Program-made: the position numbers and the translations under genes
In this document: positions 52,222 through 61,251 of the stretch, in pieces
Layout of the letters: the number at the start of each line of letters is the position of its first letter
Position numbering within the stretch: position 1 is the first letter of the stretch
The notes under the pieces: model-generated
Seen by the model: only the letters and a program-made list of their open reading frames with translations
What the model was told of the DNA's origin: nothing
Database searches by the model: none
Source of the DNA: Promicromonospora soli
Lineage (GTDB): Bacteria; Actinomycetota; Actinomycetes; Actinomycetales; Cellulomonadaceae
Length of the DNA: 64,000 nucleotides
Assembly (NCBI RefSeq): GCF_014653785.1
Contig: NZ_BNAS01000006.1
Coordinates: 1 to 64,000, forward strand
Reading direction: 5' to 3'

Positions 52222-54366
52222 CTACCGGCCCTGGCGCGCCGGCGTCGACGGCCACCAGATCGCCCGGCCGACGTCGTAGGCGAGAGCGGGGACGAGCAGC
52301 GAGCGGACGACGAACGTGTCGAGCAGTACACCGAACGCCACGATGAACGCGAGCTGCGCGAGGAAGAGCACCGGGATGACCGCGAGCGCGGTGAACGTCG
52401 CGGCGAGCACCAGGCCCGCGGACGTGATGATGCCTCCGGTGAGCCGCAGGCCGCGCAGCACGCCCTCGTGGGTGCCGTGCGCGAGCGACTCCTCGCGGAC
52501 GCGGGTCATCAGGAAGATGTTGTAGTCGATGCCGAGCGCGACGAGGAAGACGAAGCCGAACAGCGGCACCGCGGGGTCGGCGCCGGGGAAGCCGAGCAGC
52601 TCGTTGAACACCAGTGCCGCCACGCCCATGGCCGTCCCGAAGGACAGCACCGTGGTGAGGACGAGGAGCAGGGGCGCCACCACGGCGCGCAGCAGGAGCA
52701 TGAGGATCAGCAGGATCACGACGAGCACGATCGGGACGATGAGGGCGCGGTCGCGGATGGACGCGTCGTTCGTGTCGAGGTCCGTGGCGGACTCGCCGCC
52801 CACGAGGGCCTCGGGAACGGTGCCGGCGTAAGCCGCGCGAAGGTCCCGGACGGTCTGCTCGGCGGCCGCCGAGTCCGCGGCGTCGCCGGGTGTGCCCTGG
52901 AGCAGCACCATGCCGTCGGAAACGACCGGCTCGGGCGCCGGCGTCCCGGGCGGACCCTGCGCCTCGATGCCGTCCGCGGTCACCGGGGCGGTCCCGCTGG
53001 GGGTGTCGGCGGTGACCGCCACCTGCGCTATGCCGTCCTCCCGCAAGAGGACGTCGGCAGCTCGCTGCGTCTTGTCCTCGGGCGCGACGACGTAGACCGG
53101 GCTCCCGGAACCGGCGGGGAAGTGCTCCGCGAGCCGCTCCTGACCGGTACGCGCCTCGGACGCGCCGAGTACGACCTCCGACTGCGGCACGCCCGACGCC
53201 TGCAGCTGGGTGATCCCCGCGCAGCCGAGGGCCAGGGCCGCCGCCGTCGTGATCCAGATGGTCCGGGGCCGGGCTCGGACGCCGCGCGAGAGCCGTCCCC
53301 ACAGGCCGCCGTCGTTGGCGCCGGCCCGCGCGGCGGCGGGGTCGTACGTGGGGCGACGGGGCCAGAACGCCGCGCGGCCGAGCGCGAGCAGCAGTGCCGG
53401 CAGCAGGGTGAGCGCGGCGAGCATCGCGAAGGCGATGCCGACGGCGGCGACCGGGCCGAGAGCGCTGTTGGAGCGCAGCTCGCTCAGCAGCAGGCAGAGC
53501 AGGCCCGCGATGACGGTGCCGCCCGACCCGAGGATCGGCTCGTACGAGCCGCGCAGGGCGCGCCAGGTGGCGGTCCACCGGTCCGGGGTGTGCACGAGCT
53601 CCTCGCGGAAGCGCGCGACGTACAGGAGGGCGTAGTCGGTCGCCGCCCCGATGACCAGGATGAAGAGGATGCCCTGTGTCTGACCGCTGAGCAGCAGCAC
53701 TCCGGCGCGCGCGAGGTGCCAGACCGTGAGCAGCGCCAGGCACAGTGCGAACAGGCTCGTCGCGAGCACGGCCAGCGGGAGCAGCAGGGAGCGGTAGACG
53801 ACGACGAGGATCACCAGGACCGCCGCGAGGGCGACGCCGAGCAGGATGCCGTCGATGCCGGCGAACGCCGACACCAGGTCGCTGGTGAAGCCGGCCGGCC
53901 CCGTGATGTACACGTCGACCCCGTCGGGCAGGCCGGTGCGCAAGGTGTCGCGCAGCTCCGCGGTGGCGTCGCCGAGGTCGGCGGAGACGGACAGGGGCAC
54001 GAAGGCCTGGGCCGCGGCGCCGTCGTCGGCGGGGATGGCGGGGGAGACGTCGCCGCCCACGGCGTCCAGGTCGGCCGCCGCCGTCAGCCGCTCGCCGATT
54101 GTGGTGAGCTCGTCTTCGGTGAGCCCGTTGGACCCCTTGGCAGGGACGAAGACGACGACGGCCGGCACGGCGTCGCCCTCGGTGAAGCCCGAGAGCCGCT
54201 CTTGCACCTCCGTCGCCTCCGCGGTCGCCGGCAGGTAGGCGGTGCGGTCGTTGGAGGACACCTCGTCGACCCGGCCGAAGTACGGGCCCCCGATCGCCGC
54301 GCCCACGAGCCAGACGAGAATGAGCACGGCCGGGAGCGTCACGCGCAGCCACGACCAGAGCCGCAT
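52222..54366 (-). CDS. MMPL/RND-family membrane transporter
   Basis: A 714-residue protein with 11-12 hydrophobic helices in two repeats, each with a large extracytoplasmic loop after the first helix. Helix 4-type motifs GAATDYALLYVARFREEL and ALGIDYNIFLMTRVREES carry the Asp-Tyr pairs that conduct protons in MmpL3 and relatives. It may export lipids, siderophores or drugs. The ATG at 54366 precedes the first helix. A MarR regulator is divergent, 87 bp away, so it is probably inducible. Confidence 0.9.
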   Translation of the reverse strand: MRLWSWLRVTLPAVLILVWLVGAAIGGPYFGRVDEVSSNDRTAYLPATAEATEVQERLSGFTEGDAVPAVVVFVPAKGSNGLTEDELTTIGERLTAAADLDAVGGDVSPAIPADDGAAAQAFVPLSVSADLGDATAELRDTLRTGLPDGVDVYITGPAGFTSDLVSAFAGIDGILLGVALAAVLVILVVVYRSLLLPLAVLATSLFALCLALLTVWHLARAGVLLLSGQTQGILFILVIGAATDYALLYVARFREELVHTPDRWTATWRALRGSYEPILGSGGTVIAGLLCLLLSELRSNSALGPVAAVGIAFAMLAALTLLPALLLALGRAAFWPRRPTYDPAAARAGANDGGLWGRLSRGVRARPRTIWITTAAALALGCAGITQLQASGVPQSEVVLGASEARTGQERLAEHFPAGSGSPVYVVAPEDKTQRAADVLLREDGIAQVAVTADTPSGTAPVTADGIEAQGPPGTPAPEPVVSDGMVLLQGTPGDAADSAAAEQTVRDLRAAYAGTVPEALVGGESATDLDTNDASIRDRALIVPIVLVVILLILMLLLRAVVAPLLLVLTTVLSFGTAMGVAALVFNELLGFPGADPAVPLFGFVFLVALGIDYNIFLMTRVREESLAHGTHEGVLRGLRLTGGIITSAGLVLAATFTALAVIPVLFLAQLAFIVAFGVLLDTFVVRSLLVPALAYDVGRAIWWPSTPARQGR

Positions 54367-54404
54367 GGGCCGGCACCTCCTGGGTCTCGTGCGATGAATT
54401 TCGC

Positions 54405-54415
54405 TAGCCAGGCTA
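54405..54415. promoter_or_regulatory. Short palindrome between divergent MMPL and MarR genes
   Basis: TAGCCAGGCTA is a perfect 5-1-5 inverted repeat in an AT-richer 87-bp intergenic region. A pair of near-identical direct repeats (GGCTATATTCAAGC at 54411 and GGCTAATATTTGAGC at 54445) overlaps it. These are candidate MarR sites. Confidence 0.4.
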
Positions 54416-54453
54416 TATTCAAGCACAACACGCAATAAGCGAAGGGCTAATAT

Positions 54454-55005
54454 TTGAGCGTGGATCCTGAACCCGTGGCGCGCGACCAGGCGGAGCTGTC
54501 GATGTTGGACCCCCGCGTGATGGATCCCGACCAGGAGATCGTGCGGCGCGCGGGTATGGACGACGCCGACGTCGACCAGGTGGTGCGTGTCCTGGAGGCG
54601 TTGCGCCGGTGGCGCGAGACCGAGCGCCGCATGAGCGAGGCCTCGCGGCGCTACATGAAGCTCGGCGAGACCGATATGCGGGCCCTGCGCTTCATCATCG
54701 CCATGCAGAACCACGGCCGCGTCGTGACCCCGGGCGCGATCGCCGAGCACCTGGGCATCACGACGGCGTCGACCACGAAGCTGATCGACCGGCTGGCCGC
54801 GGGCGACCACGTGCGGCGCTTCCCGCATCCCTCCGACCGGCGCAGCCTCGCCATCGAGGTGACGGAGGAGACGCGGCGGGCGGCGCGAGAGACAGTGGGG
54901 CGCAGCCACGCCCGCCGGTTCGACGCCGCCGCGCGGCTCACGTCCAAGGAGCGTGAGGTCGTCACGCGCTTTCTCGACGACCTGGCGGGTTCGGGCTCCG
55001 GCTGA
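54454..55005 (+). CDS. MarR family transcriptional regulator
   Basis: A 183-residue regulator: helix YMKLGETDMRALRFIIAM, recognition part VTPGAIAEHLGITTASTTKLIDRLAAG, wing HPSDRRSLAIEVTEETR and a C-terminal dimer helix. The TTG at 54454 has GAAGGG seven bases ahead. GTG 54460 and ATG 54501 are alternatives. It is divergent from the MMPL pump and probably represses it, by analogy with MarR-pump pairs. Confidence 0.87.
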   Translation: MSVDPEPVARDQAELSMLDPRVMDPDQEIVRRAGMDDADVDQVVRVLEALRRWRETERRMSEASRRYMKLGETDMRALRFIIAMQNHGRVVTPGAIAEHLGITTASTTKLIDRLAAGDHVRRFPHPSDRRSLAIEVTEETRRAARETVGRSHARRFDAAARLTSKEREVVTRFLDDLAGSGSG

Positions 55006-55007
55006 GC

Positions 55008-55762
55008 TCAGCCGCCCTGGACCAGGGACGCGCCCAGCGCTGTGCGCCTGTGGAGCACGCCGGTGCCGCTCCGGCGGGTGGTGATCAGCCCGGCTCGGCG
55101 GAGTATCGCGGTATGCCGGCTGACCGTGGAGGGCGAGGTCATGGCCAGCGCGGCGAGCGTCGTGGTGGTCAGCTCGGTGTCGATCAGCCGGAGCACCGTG
55201 GCGCGGGTTTCCCCCAGCAGCTCGCTCAGGGCGTCGGCCTGGCCATCGGTGGTCAGGAGCGGGCGCCAGAACGGTTCGCGGCTGACCGGGTAGACCAGTA
55301 CGGGTTGCAGCTGTGGGTCGGCCAGCGTGATCGGATGCTTGACGCCGAAGAACGTGGGGACGAGAGACAGCCCGCGCCCGTCAAGGTGGACGTCCCGCCT
55401 GACGGGGTAGTCGACCTCCAGGACCGGGGCGCGCCAGCGGGTGGTCGGGCCCAGGGTGCTTTGTACTGCGCCGACGCCGTGCGCCAACGCGTCGTTCGCC
55501 AGTCCGGTCACCCATTGGCCGGCGACAGCCGCCGCCTGGCCGACATACGGGGCCACCACCGCCTGGTGGTATCGCCGCATCGCGACGCCGAGCCGGTTCA
55601 GGGCGGCAGGTCGGCCCGCCGCTACGTCGTCGAGCCAGGGCGGGGTTCCCCGGCCGCGGCCCGGGAGCCGGGCAACCTCGGCGCGCAGACGTTGCTTGCC
55701 GGTGGACGGCACGGTCTCCACGTGCGCACCAGATCGGCCGCGGTGAAGTGAGTGCGAAGCAC
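55008..55762 (-). pseudogene. ArsR-type HTH regulator (DUF5937-like) disrupted by an N-terminal deletion/frameshift
   Basis: The C-terminal 237 codons read in one frame (stop at 55008): LRAEVARLPGRGRG, MRRYHQAVVAPY, VLEVDYPVRRDVHLDGRGLSLVPTFF in parts, and an ArsR HTH (LAALAMTSPSTVSRHTAILR, AGLITTRRSGTGVLHRRT). The expected start, GTG at 55762 behind a strong GAGGGGG, opens LRTHFTAADLVRT in a different frame. Intact relatives, from memory, are about 320 residues and have some 60-70 more residues between these two parts. The best reading is an internal deletion that also shifts frame. A shorter protein from GTG 55721 remains possible. The downstream DNA-binding domain is intact. Confidence 0.6.
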
Positions 55763-55937
55763 AGGTCCCCCTCGGAAGCTTCCGGCTCGTACTGACGCGC
55801 GCTGGGGCGCGGGCCGTGCGGACTGTAAAGAGGTGAAATCTGCCTGCGCAGTACACCGGCAACCGGTTGACCTGCCGGTTGTGGAGGGGCGCCGGCGCGG
55901 GGTCGCCCGAGGCGCCCGTCTCGTAGAAAGATGACGC

Positions 55938-55953
55938 CACTCATAAATGAGTG
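55938..55953. promoter_or_regulatory. 16-bp inverted repeat, probable ArsR-type operator
   Basis: CACTCATAAATGAGTG has perfect 7-bp arms around AA. It lies 65 bp before the enoyl-CoA hydratase start, in the 255-bp divergent gap with the broken ArsR-type gene. This form is common for winged-helix operators. Confidence 0.55.
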
Positions 55954-56017
55954 TAGTCTGAAATGGCCCACCAGCCGGGCCACCCAGAACCGTCATCGCA
56001 GTGAACGGAGCGGACCC

Positions 56018-56848
56018 ATGTCCGAGCAGAGCACCATCACGTTCGTACGCACCACACCACAGATCGCAAGGATCACGTTCGAGAACCCGCCCGTGAACCT
56101 GATCGTCGGCGAAACCGTTCGTCGGCTCGACGAGATCACCCGTGAGCTCGAGGCCGACCCGGAAATCCAGGTAGTCGTCTTCGACAGCAGCACGCCGGAC
56201 TTCTTCTTCAACCACTTCGACCTCGCGGCCGCAGCCGAGTTCCCGACGCCGGAGGGCGAGGGCGCAGTGCCGATCTGGACGGACATCGTGCTGCGGCTGT
56301 CCAAGGCTGCGTACATCACGATCGCGTCGATCCGAGGACGGACCCGTGGTGGCGGCAACGAGCTGACGCTCGCGCTCGACCTGCGCTACGCGAGCCGTGA
56401 GAAGGCGATCTTCGGTCAGCCGGAGGTCGGCGGCGGCCTGCTGCCGGGTGGTGGTGGCACCGAGCGACTGCCCCGGTTCATCGGCCGGGATCGCGCGCTC
56501 GAGGTGATCCTGAGCAGCGACGACTATGACGCCGACACCGCCGAGCGCTGGGGCTGGGTGACACGGGCTCTGCCCGACTCCGAGCTCGACGGCTTCGTCG
56601 ACACGATGGCCGCTCGCCTCGCCTCGTTCGACAGGACCTCCCTCGCGTCGGCCAAGGCCATGGTGAACCGCGCGTCGCTGCCGCCGGACGCAGACCTCGT
56701 CACCGCTTACGGCGAGTTCGCCCACTCGCTCACGCTGCCCGGATTCCTGTCCCGCGCCGCCGGGTTCGAGGCCTTCGCCGCCCAGCTCGGGCTCGACCTC
56801 GAGTACAAGCTCGGTGAGTACCTCGGCATGGCCAACCGGCAGGCCTGA
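56018..56848 (+). CDS. Enoyl-CoA hydratase/isomerase family protein (crotonase fold)
   Basis: A 276-residue crotonase-fold protein. ITFENPPVNLIV opens the core. The first oxyanion loop is ASIRGRTRGGGNELTLALDLRYAS, and the second GQPEVGGGLLPGGGGTERLPRFIG. The usual hydratase Glu in the second region (E before VGGGLLPG) is present, while the residue at the other Glu position is Asn-Glu-Leu, so hydratase or isomerase cannot be decided. ATG 56018 follows GGAG. It is divergent from, and probably regulated by, the ArsR-type gene whose N-terminus is broken. Confidence 0.85.
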   Translation: MSEQSTITFVRTTPQIARITFENPPVNLIVGETVRRLDEITRELEADPEIQVVVFDSSTPDFFFNHFDLAAAAEFPTPEGEGAVPIWTDIVLRLSKAAYITIASIRGRTRGGGNELTLALDLRYASREKAIFGQPEVGGGLLPGGGGTERLPRFIGRDRALEVILSSDDYDADTAERWGWVTRALPDSELDGFVDTMAARLASFDRTSLASAKAMVNRASLPPDADLVTAYGEFAHSLTLPGFLSRAAGFEAFAAQLGLDLEYKLGEYLGMANRQA

Positions 56849-56864
56849 GCCGGCACCACGTGCG

Positions 56865-56936
56865 GACCGCGGGCCTGACTCGGTGTGTACCTGGTGCACC
56901 GTGTACCTGGTGCGTCGCCGAGTCAGGGCCGCGGTC
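56865..56936. terminator. Bidirectional terminator with 19-bp stem and duplicated loop
   Basis: Arms GACCGCGGGCCTGACTCGG (56865-56883) and CCGAGTCAGGGCCGCGGTC (56918-56936) pair at 18 of 19 positions. The 34-nt loop holds a 13-bp direct repeat, GTGTACCTGGTGC, at 56885 and 56901. It sits between the convergent crotonase and glycoside hydrolase genes. Confidence 0.7.
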
Positions 56937-56953
56937 TCCGATCCGAAGTGGGC

Positions 56954-58683
56954 CTACGACAGCGTGATGCTGTCGATCTCGGCGTAGCCCGTGCCACCCG
57001 AGAAGTTCGGCGAGCCCTTCGCGAGCCGGATCACGTTGTACCCGGCCCGGAGCGAGACCGTCACGTTCCTTGTCGAGAACTGGCCCCAGCCCGCCGTCGC
57101 CGGATAGGACACGGTGGACCAGGCGCCGCCGTTGTAGGCCAGCCCGTGGGTCGACGTCGACCCCGTGCCGTTCGCATACCGGATGGCCATCGTGTAGCTG
57201 CGGGCCGTCGGAACGTTCACCGTGAAGTCCACGAAGCTGTGCGAGCGCATGTCCGCCGAGCCGTCGATCCCGCCGACGTACGAGCCGTTCGACGCGGCCG
57301 AGGAGCCGCGGGTCTGGGCGTTCACGACGTTCGCGTTCTCGGCCTCGTAGACCTGCTGCCAGCTCGACGTCGGGCCGCCTGCGGGCGTGACGACCACCTG
57401 GTAGGCGCCCTCCGCCGTCATCCCGTTCACCGGGACCGTGACCGTGCCGTTCGAGACGTTCATGGTCGACGATGACAGCACGGTCGGGGCCGACACCTGG
57501 GTGTTCCGCCCGCTGCCGGGTACCGCGTTCACCGTCACCTGGACCGACGAGCCGAACGATCCCAGCCCGTTGACCCGCACGCTGTTGTTGCCGCTGTCCC
57601 CGCCGAGGACGACGTTGACGATCTTGCGGCTCGAGTCGTACGCCGCCACGCCATCGAGCCAGCTCTGCGGTGTGGTGCGCACGACGTTGCCCGCCATCGC
57701 GCCGTACCAGCGGTAGGCCCAGTACGAGGCGGTCGGCTGGCCGCTGAGCGTGAACAGGCCGTCGAACGTGCCGGCCTCGAACCAGTACGCGCGGTGCGCC
57801 TCCCGCGCGCGCCGTGCCGCTCCAGCACCGAGATCCAGTGCACCGCCACGCTCGGGATGTCCATCTGGTTGAACGAGTTGTACTCGTTGATCGCAATCGG
57901 GCGCGGGCTGATGCCGAGCGAGCTCTCGATGGCCCGGTAGTCAGCCACGTGGTCGTCGAAAGCGTTCCAGTTCATGTCGTCGAGCTCGTGCCAGACGATG
58001 ACGTCGGGCAGCGTGTTCGTGTTCCGCGCGTTCGTCAGGAACGACAGCATCCGGTCGTGGTTGTAGACCGCGTCGCTGGGCCCGACGATGGGCGTCACCG
58101 AGTCGAGCGACCGGATCACGTTGAACGTGCGCGTCCAGCCGGAGTTGAACGATCCCGCCGCGGCGGTGTCCCACGTCCAGTCGGGCTCGTTCCACAGCTC
58201 CCAGCCGCGGATGTTCGTCGTCGACGTGGCCGCGAGGCGGGCCTGGACCATGGTCCGGACCTTCTGCTCCCAGTCCGCCCAGCCCTGCCACCGGTAGGGG
58301 AACGACGGGTAGATGTCCGGCATGCGGATGAACTGCTGCGCGCCGGCGCGGGTGATGTTGTCAGCGACGTGGAGCGCGTCGCAGCAGGGCTCCGTGGCGC
58401 CGTTGCCCAGGTGGGTGGTGCCCGGCGCGGGCTGCGTGAACCCGTTCGGGCTCAGCGGCAGGAGCTGGTCGGTCGTGGGCTTCGTGTCCGAGCCGACGCC
58501 GTAGAGGCCGCCCGACCCGACGTGGGTCACGGGCCGCACCACGGTGCCGACGTCGACGGTGAGGGTGTTGCCGGCGGCGTGGGCCGGACCGGCGGGGGAG
58601 ACCAGCGTGGCGCCCAGGACGAGGGCGAGGATGCTGGCGCGGGACAAGGCTCGTTTGGGCAGAGCGGGCAGGGCTCGCTTCAT
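56954..58683 (-). pseudogene. Secreted clan GH-A glycoside hydrolase with CBM35-like module, split by one frameshift
   Basis: The N-terminal frame (from ATG 58683) has a signal peptide ending AHAAG, a TIM-barrel domain with the acid/base Glu in GWELWNEPDWTWDT and the nucleophile Glu in IAINEYNSF (GH39/GH5-like). At a CGCGCGCGC run (57804-57812) it shifts. The other frame continues with YWFEAGTFDGLFTLSG and ASYWAYRWYGAM, a beta-sandwich, and a CBM35-like domain (YEAENANVVNAQTRGSSAAS, GYAEIDSITLS). Together this would be about 576 residues. A single base restores the frame, so it may be a recent mutation or a sequencing error. It is divergent from lacI and has a LacI-type operator at its 5' end. 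Confidence 0.72.
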
Positions 58684-58702
58684 GGAATCTCCTCGTTGAG
58701 AG

Positions 58703-58717
58703 TTCGAACCGGTTCGA
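58703..58717. promoter_or_regulatory. LacI-type operator O1
   Basis: TTCGAACCGGTTCGA contains a 14-bp perfect palindrome with the central CCGG, 20 bp upstream of the glycoside hydrolase start. The same core recurs at 58811, so both divergent genes can be controlled by one LacI protein. Confidence 0.72.
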
Positions 58718-58810
58718 CATTCAGGTTCACCACGACGCTAGTTTCGAACGATGTGCGCCGCAAGTGGCCAAAATGTCCCACCTTGCGCTCCACCGGGATC
58801 TGTGGCTAGA

Positions 58811-58825
58811 TTCGAACCGGTTCGC
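58811..58825. promoter_or_regulatory. LacI-type operator O2
   Basis: TTCGAACCGGTTCGC repeats the operator core, with 12-bp perfect symmetry (CGAACCGGTTCG), 32 bp before the lacI start. The centre-to-centre distance to O1 is about 108 bp. A half-site TTCGAAC at 58743-58749 lies between. Confidence 0.72.
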
Positions 58826-58856
58826 AACGGATGCGAGTTGGAGAAGAGGAGGCGGA

Positions 58857-59879
58857 GTGGCCACCATCGGGGATGTCGCCCAGGCGGCAGGGGTGTCGCG
58901 CAGCACGGCGTCGTACGCACTGTCGGGCAAGCGGGCGATCTCGGCGGACGTGCGCCGACGCGTCGAGGAGGCCGTGCGGGAGCTCGGCTACACGCCGAAC
59001 GCCGGTGCGCGCGCCCTGGCCACGTCGCAGACGATGGTGATCGGGCTGCTCGCCCAGTTCCTCGAGGACGAGTTCGCCCCGGCGATGCTCCAGTACATGC
59101 TCGGCGTCTCCAACACGGCTCGCGAGCTCGGCTACGACATCCTGCTGGTCACCGAGGCCGACGGCACGCGCGCCCTGCGCCGGATCACCGACTCGCGGAT
59201 GGTCGACGGCGTCGTGCTGCTCAATGTGGCCGAGCGGGACGAGCGCCTGCCGATCCTGCGGGCCGCGGGCCAGCCCGGCGCGCTCGTCGGGCTGCCCGCC
59301 GACTGCACCGGTGTGGACGTCTTCGACCTCGACTTCGAGGAGGCGGGCCGCCTCATGGTGGACCACCTGCACCGGCTCGGGCACCGCGAGGTCGCCCTCG
59401 TGTCGCAGCCCGAGCACGTCACCGAGCGGGGCGGCGCGTACGTGTGGCGCCTGCAGAACGCTGCCCTCGAGGCGGCCAAGGCGCGCGGGATCACGCTGCA
59501 CACCACCTCCGGCTCGTCGCACCAGCCCGACGTCGGCCGGGACCTGAACGCCCTGCTCGACGCGCATCCCGCAGTCACGGGGCTGCTGATCAACAACGAG
59601 GCCGCGGCGGCCGCGCTGCCCACCGTCCTGCACGAGCGGGGCCTGACGGCTCCGAAGGACCTGTCGGTGGTGGGGCGGTACTCGGACGAGTTCGCCCGCA
59701 CCTTCTCCCTGCCCTACTCCTCGATCGAGAGCGCGCCGGACCGGCTCGGCCGGATGGCCGTGCGGCAGCTCGTGCGCCGCATCGAGGGCGAGGTGGCAGC
59801 CGACGAGCCGCACGTCGTGCGCTTCGTGACCCCAGAGCTTGTCGACCGCGGCAGCACAGGCGTGCCCCGGACGGCCTGA
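58857..59879 (+). CDS. LacI family transcriptional regulator of the arabinoside locus
   Basis: A 340-residue repressor. The HTH is IGDVAQAAGVSRSTASYALSG followed by the hinge helix YTPNAGARALAT. A periplasmic-binding-protein-like sugar domain follows (VIGLLAQFLEDEFAP, VDGVVLLN, GLLINNEAAA, DLSVVGRYSDEFA). The GTG at 58857 has an AGAGGAGG six bases ahead. A longer frame upstream would run through the operator. It is divergent from the glycoside hydrolase and 79 bp before the SBP gene. The effector is presumably an arabinose-containing sugar, inferred from the GH127 enzyme. Confidence 0.93.
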   Translation: MATIGDVAQAAGVSRSTASYALSGKRAISADVRRRVEEAVRELGYTPNAGARALATSQTMVIGLLAQFLEDEFAPAMLQYMLGVSNTARELGYDILLVTEADGTRALRRITDSRMVDGVVLLNVAERDERLPILRAAGQPGALVGLPADCTGVDVFDLDFEEAGRLMVDHLHRLGHREVALVSQPEHVTERGGAYVWRLQNAALEAAKARGITLHTTSGSSHQPDVGRDLNALLDAHPAVTGLLINNEAAAAALPTVLHERGLTAPKDLSVVGRYSDEFARTFSLPYSSIESAPDRLGRMAVRQLVRRIEGEVAADEPHVVRFVTPELVDRGSTGVPRTA

Positions 59880-59958
59880 TCCCCATCCCCAGCACCAGCC
59901 CCAAGTACCACCGTCCGGCCGACGATGCCGTCAGGCCGGAGACGTTCAAGGAGGAACC

Positions 59959-61224
59959 ATGCACCACCCGAGGCGCAAGCCCACCACCCTCGCGGCCCTC
60001 GCCGCACTCTCACTGGTCGGCGTGCTCGGCGCCTGCTCGTCCGGCGGCGCCGCTGCCGGCGGCGGCGAGGCCGGCAGCGAGGACACCACCTACACCTGGT
60101 GGGACCCGTACCCCCAGCACGACGACTCGTCGGACTGGGCGGGCCGCGTCCAGGCCTGCGGCGAGGAGGCCGGCGTCACCATCGAGCGGACCGCCTACGA
60201 CACGACCGCGCTGACCAACCAGGCGCTGCTCGCCGCGCAGGAGGGCACGTCGCCCGACGTCATCCTGCTCGACAACCCGGCGGTCTCCACCCTCGCGGAC
60301 ACGGGCATGCTCACCACCGTCGAGGAGTTCGGCCTCGACATCTCCGACCTCGACGAGAACCTGCTCGCGGCCGGCGTCGTCGACGGCGAGACGTACGGCA
60401 TCCCGATCGGGGCGAACACGCTGTCGCTCTACTACAACGCCGACATCCTGAAGGACGCCGGCGTGGACCCGGCGTCGATCACCGACTGGGACTCGCTCAC
60501 GGCGGCCCTCGGTGAGGTGACCGGCGGCGGGCACAAGGGCATCACGTTCGCGGGCATCGGCACCGAGGAGGGGTCGTTCCAGTTCCTTCCCTGGTTCTGG
60601 GGCGCCGGCGCCGACCTGCGTGACCTCGACTCGCCGGAGGCCGTCGAGGCGCTCGAGCTGTGGAAGGGCTGGCTCGACGAGGGCTACGCGCCCAACTCGG
60701 TGATCAACAACTCGCAGAACACCGTGTGGGAGGAGTTCCTCACCGGGGACTTCGGCTTCGCCGTGAACGGCACCTGGCAGGTCGACAGCGCCGCCGGGGC
60801 CGACTTCGAGGCCGGGACCGTCCAGCTTCCCGGGCGCGACGGCGGCGTCGCGCCGGCACCGACGGGCGGCGAGTTCATCATGGCGCCGGTGCAGGAGGAC
60901 ACCGCACGCTACGAGGCCACCCGGCAGATCGTCGAGTGCATGACGACGCCCGAGGGTTTCGTCGAGACGGCGACCACCTTCGCGTACTACATCCCGCCGA
61001 CGGCGGACGGCCAGGAGGCGCTGCTCACAGAGAAGCCGGACCTCGAGCCGTGGGTCGAGGCCGTGCGCAACGCGAAGGGCCGCACGAGCGACGACCTGGG
61101 CGCCGACTACCCGGTGATCTCCGAGGCGCTGTGGACCGCTGTGCAGAACGCGCTGTCCGGTGCCGCGACTCCGCAAGAGGCGCTCGAGACCGCGCAGGCC
61201 GACGCCGAGGCCGGGACCAGCTGA
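59959..61224 (+). CDS. Carbohydrate ABC transporter substrate-binding lipoprotein (CUT1)
   Basis: A 421-residue lipoprotein with lipobox LGAC near residue 26 and a Gly/Ser-rich tether. Family 1 SBP features include TYTWWDPYPQHD, NQALLAAQEGTSPDVILLDNP, GIPIGANTLSLYYNADILKDAG (in parts), NGTWQVDSA and a late MTTPEGFVETA. The WWD start is typical of CUT1 binding proteins for oligosaccharides. The ATG at 59959 has an AAGGAGG site. No ATPase gene is seen in the window. A shared MsiK-like ATPase probably energises it, as known in actinomycetes. Confidence 0.92.
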   Translation: MHHPRRKPTTLAALAALSLVGVLGACSSGGAAAGGGEAGSEDTTYTWWDPYPQHDDSSDWAGRVQACGEEAGVTIERTAYDTTALTNQALLAAQEGTSPDVILLDNPAVSTLADTGMLTTVEEFGLDISDLDENLLAAGVVDGETYGIPIGANTLSLYYNADILKDAGVDPASITDWDSLTAALGEVTGGGHKGITFAGIGTEEGSFQFLPWFWGAGADLRDLDSPEAVEALELWKGWLDEGYAPNSVINNSQNTVWEEFLTGDFGFAVNGTWQVDSAAGADFEAGTVQLPGRDGGVAPAPTGGEFIMAPVQEDTARYEATRQIVECMTTPEGFVETATTFAYYIPPTADGQEALLTEKPDLEPWVEAVRNAKGRTSDDLGADYPVISEALWTAVQNALSGAATPQEALETAQADAEAGTS

Positions 61225-61251
61225 CCTCGGCACCACCTGGCAAGCCCGTGT

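Noticed and set aside
51308-54376. 1022-residue minus-strand frame
   Set aside because: Out-of-frame shadow of the MMPL transporter, whose membrane helices are clear in the neighbouring frame.
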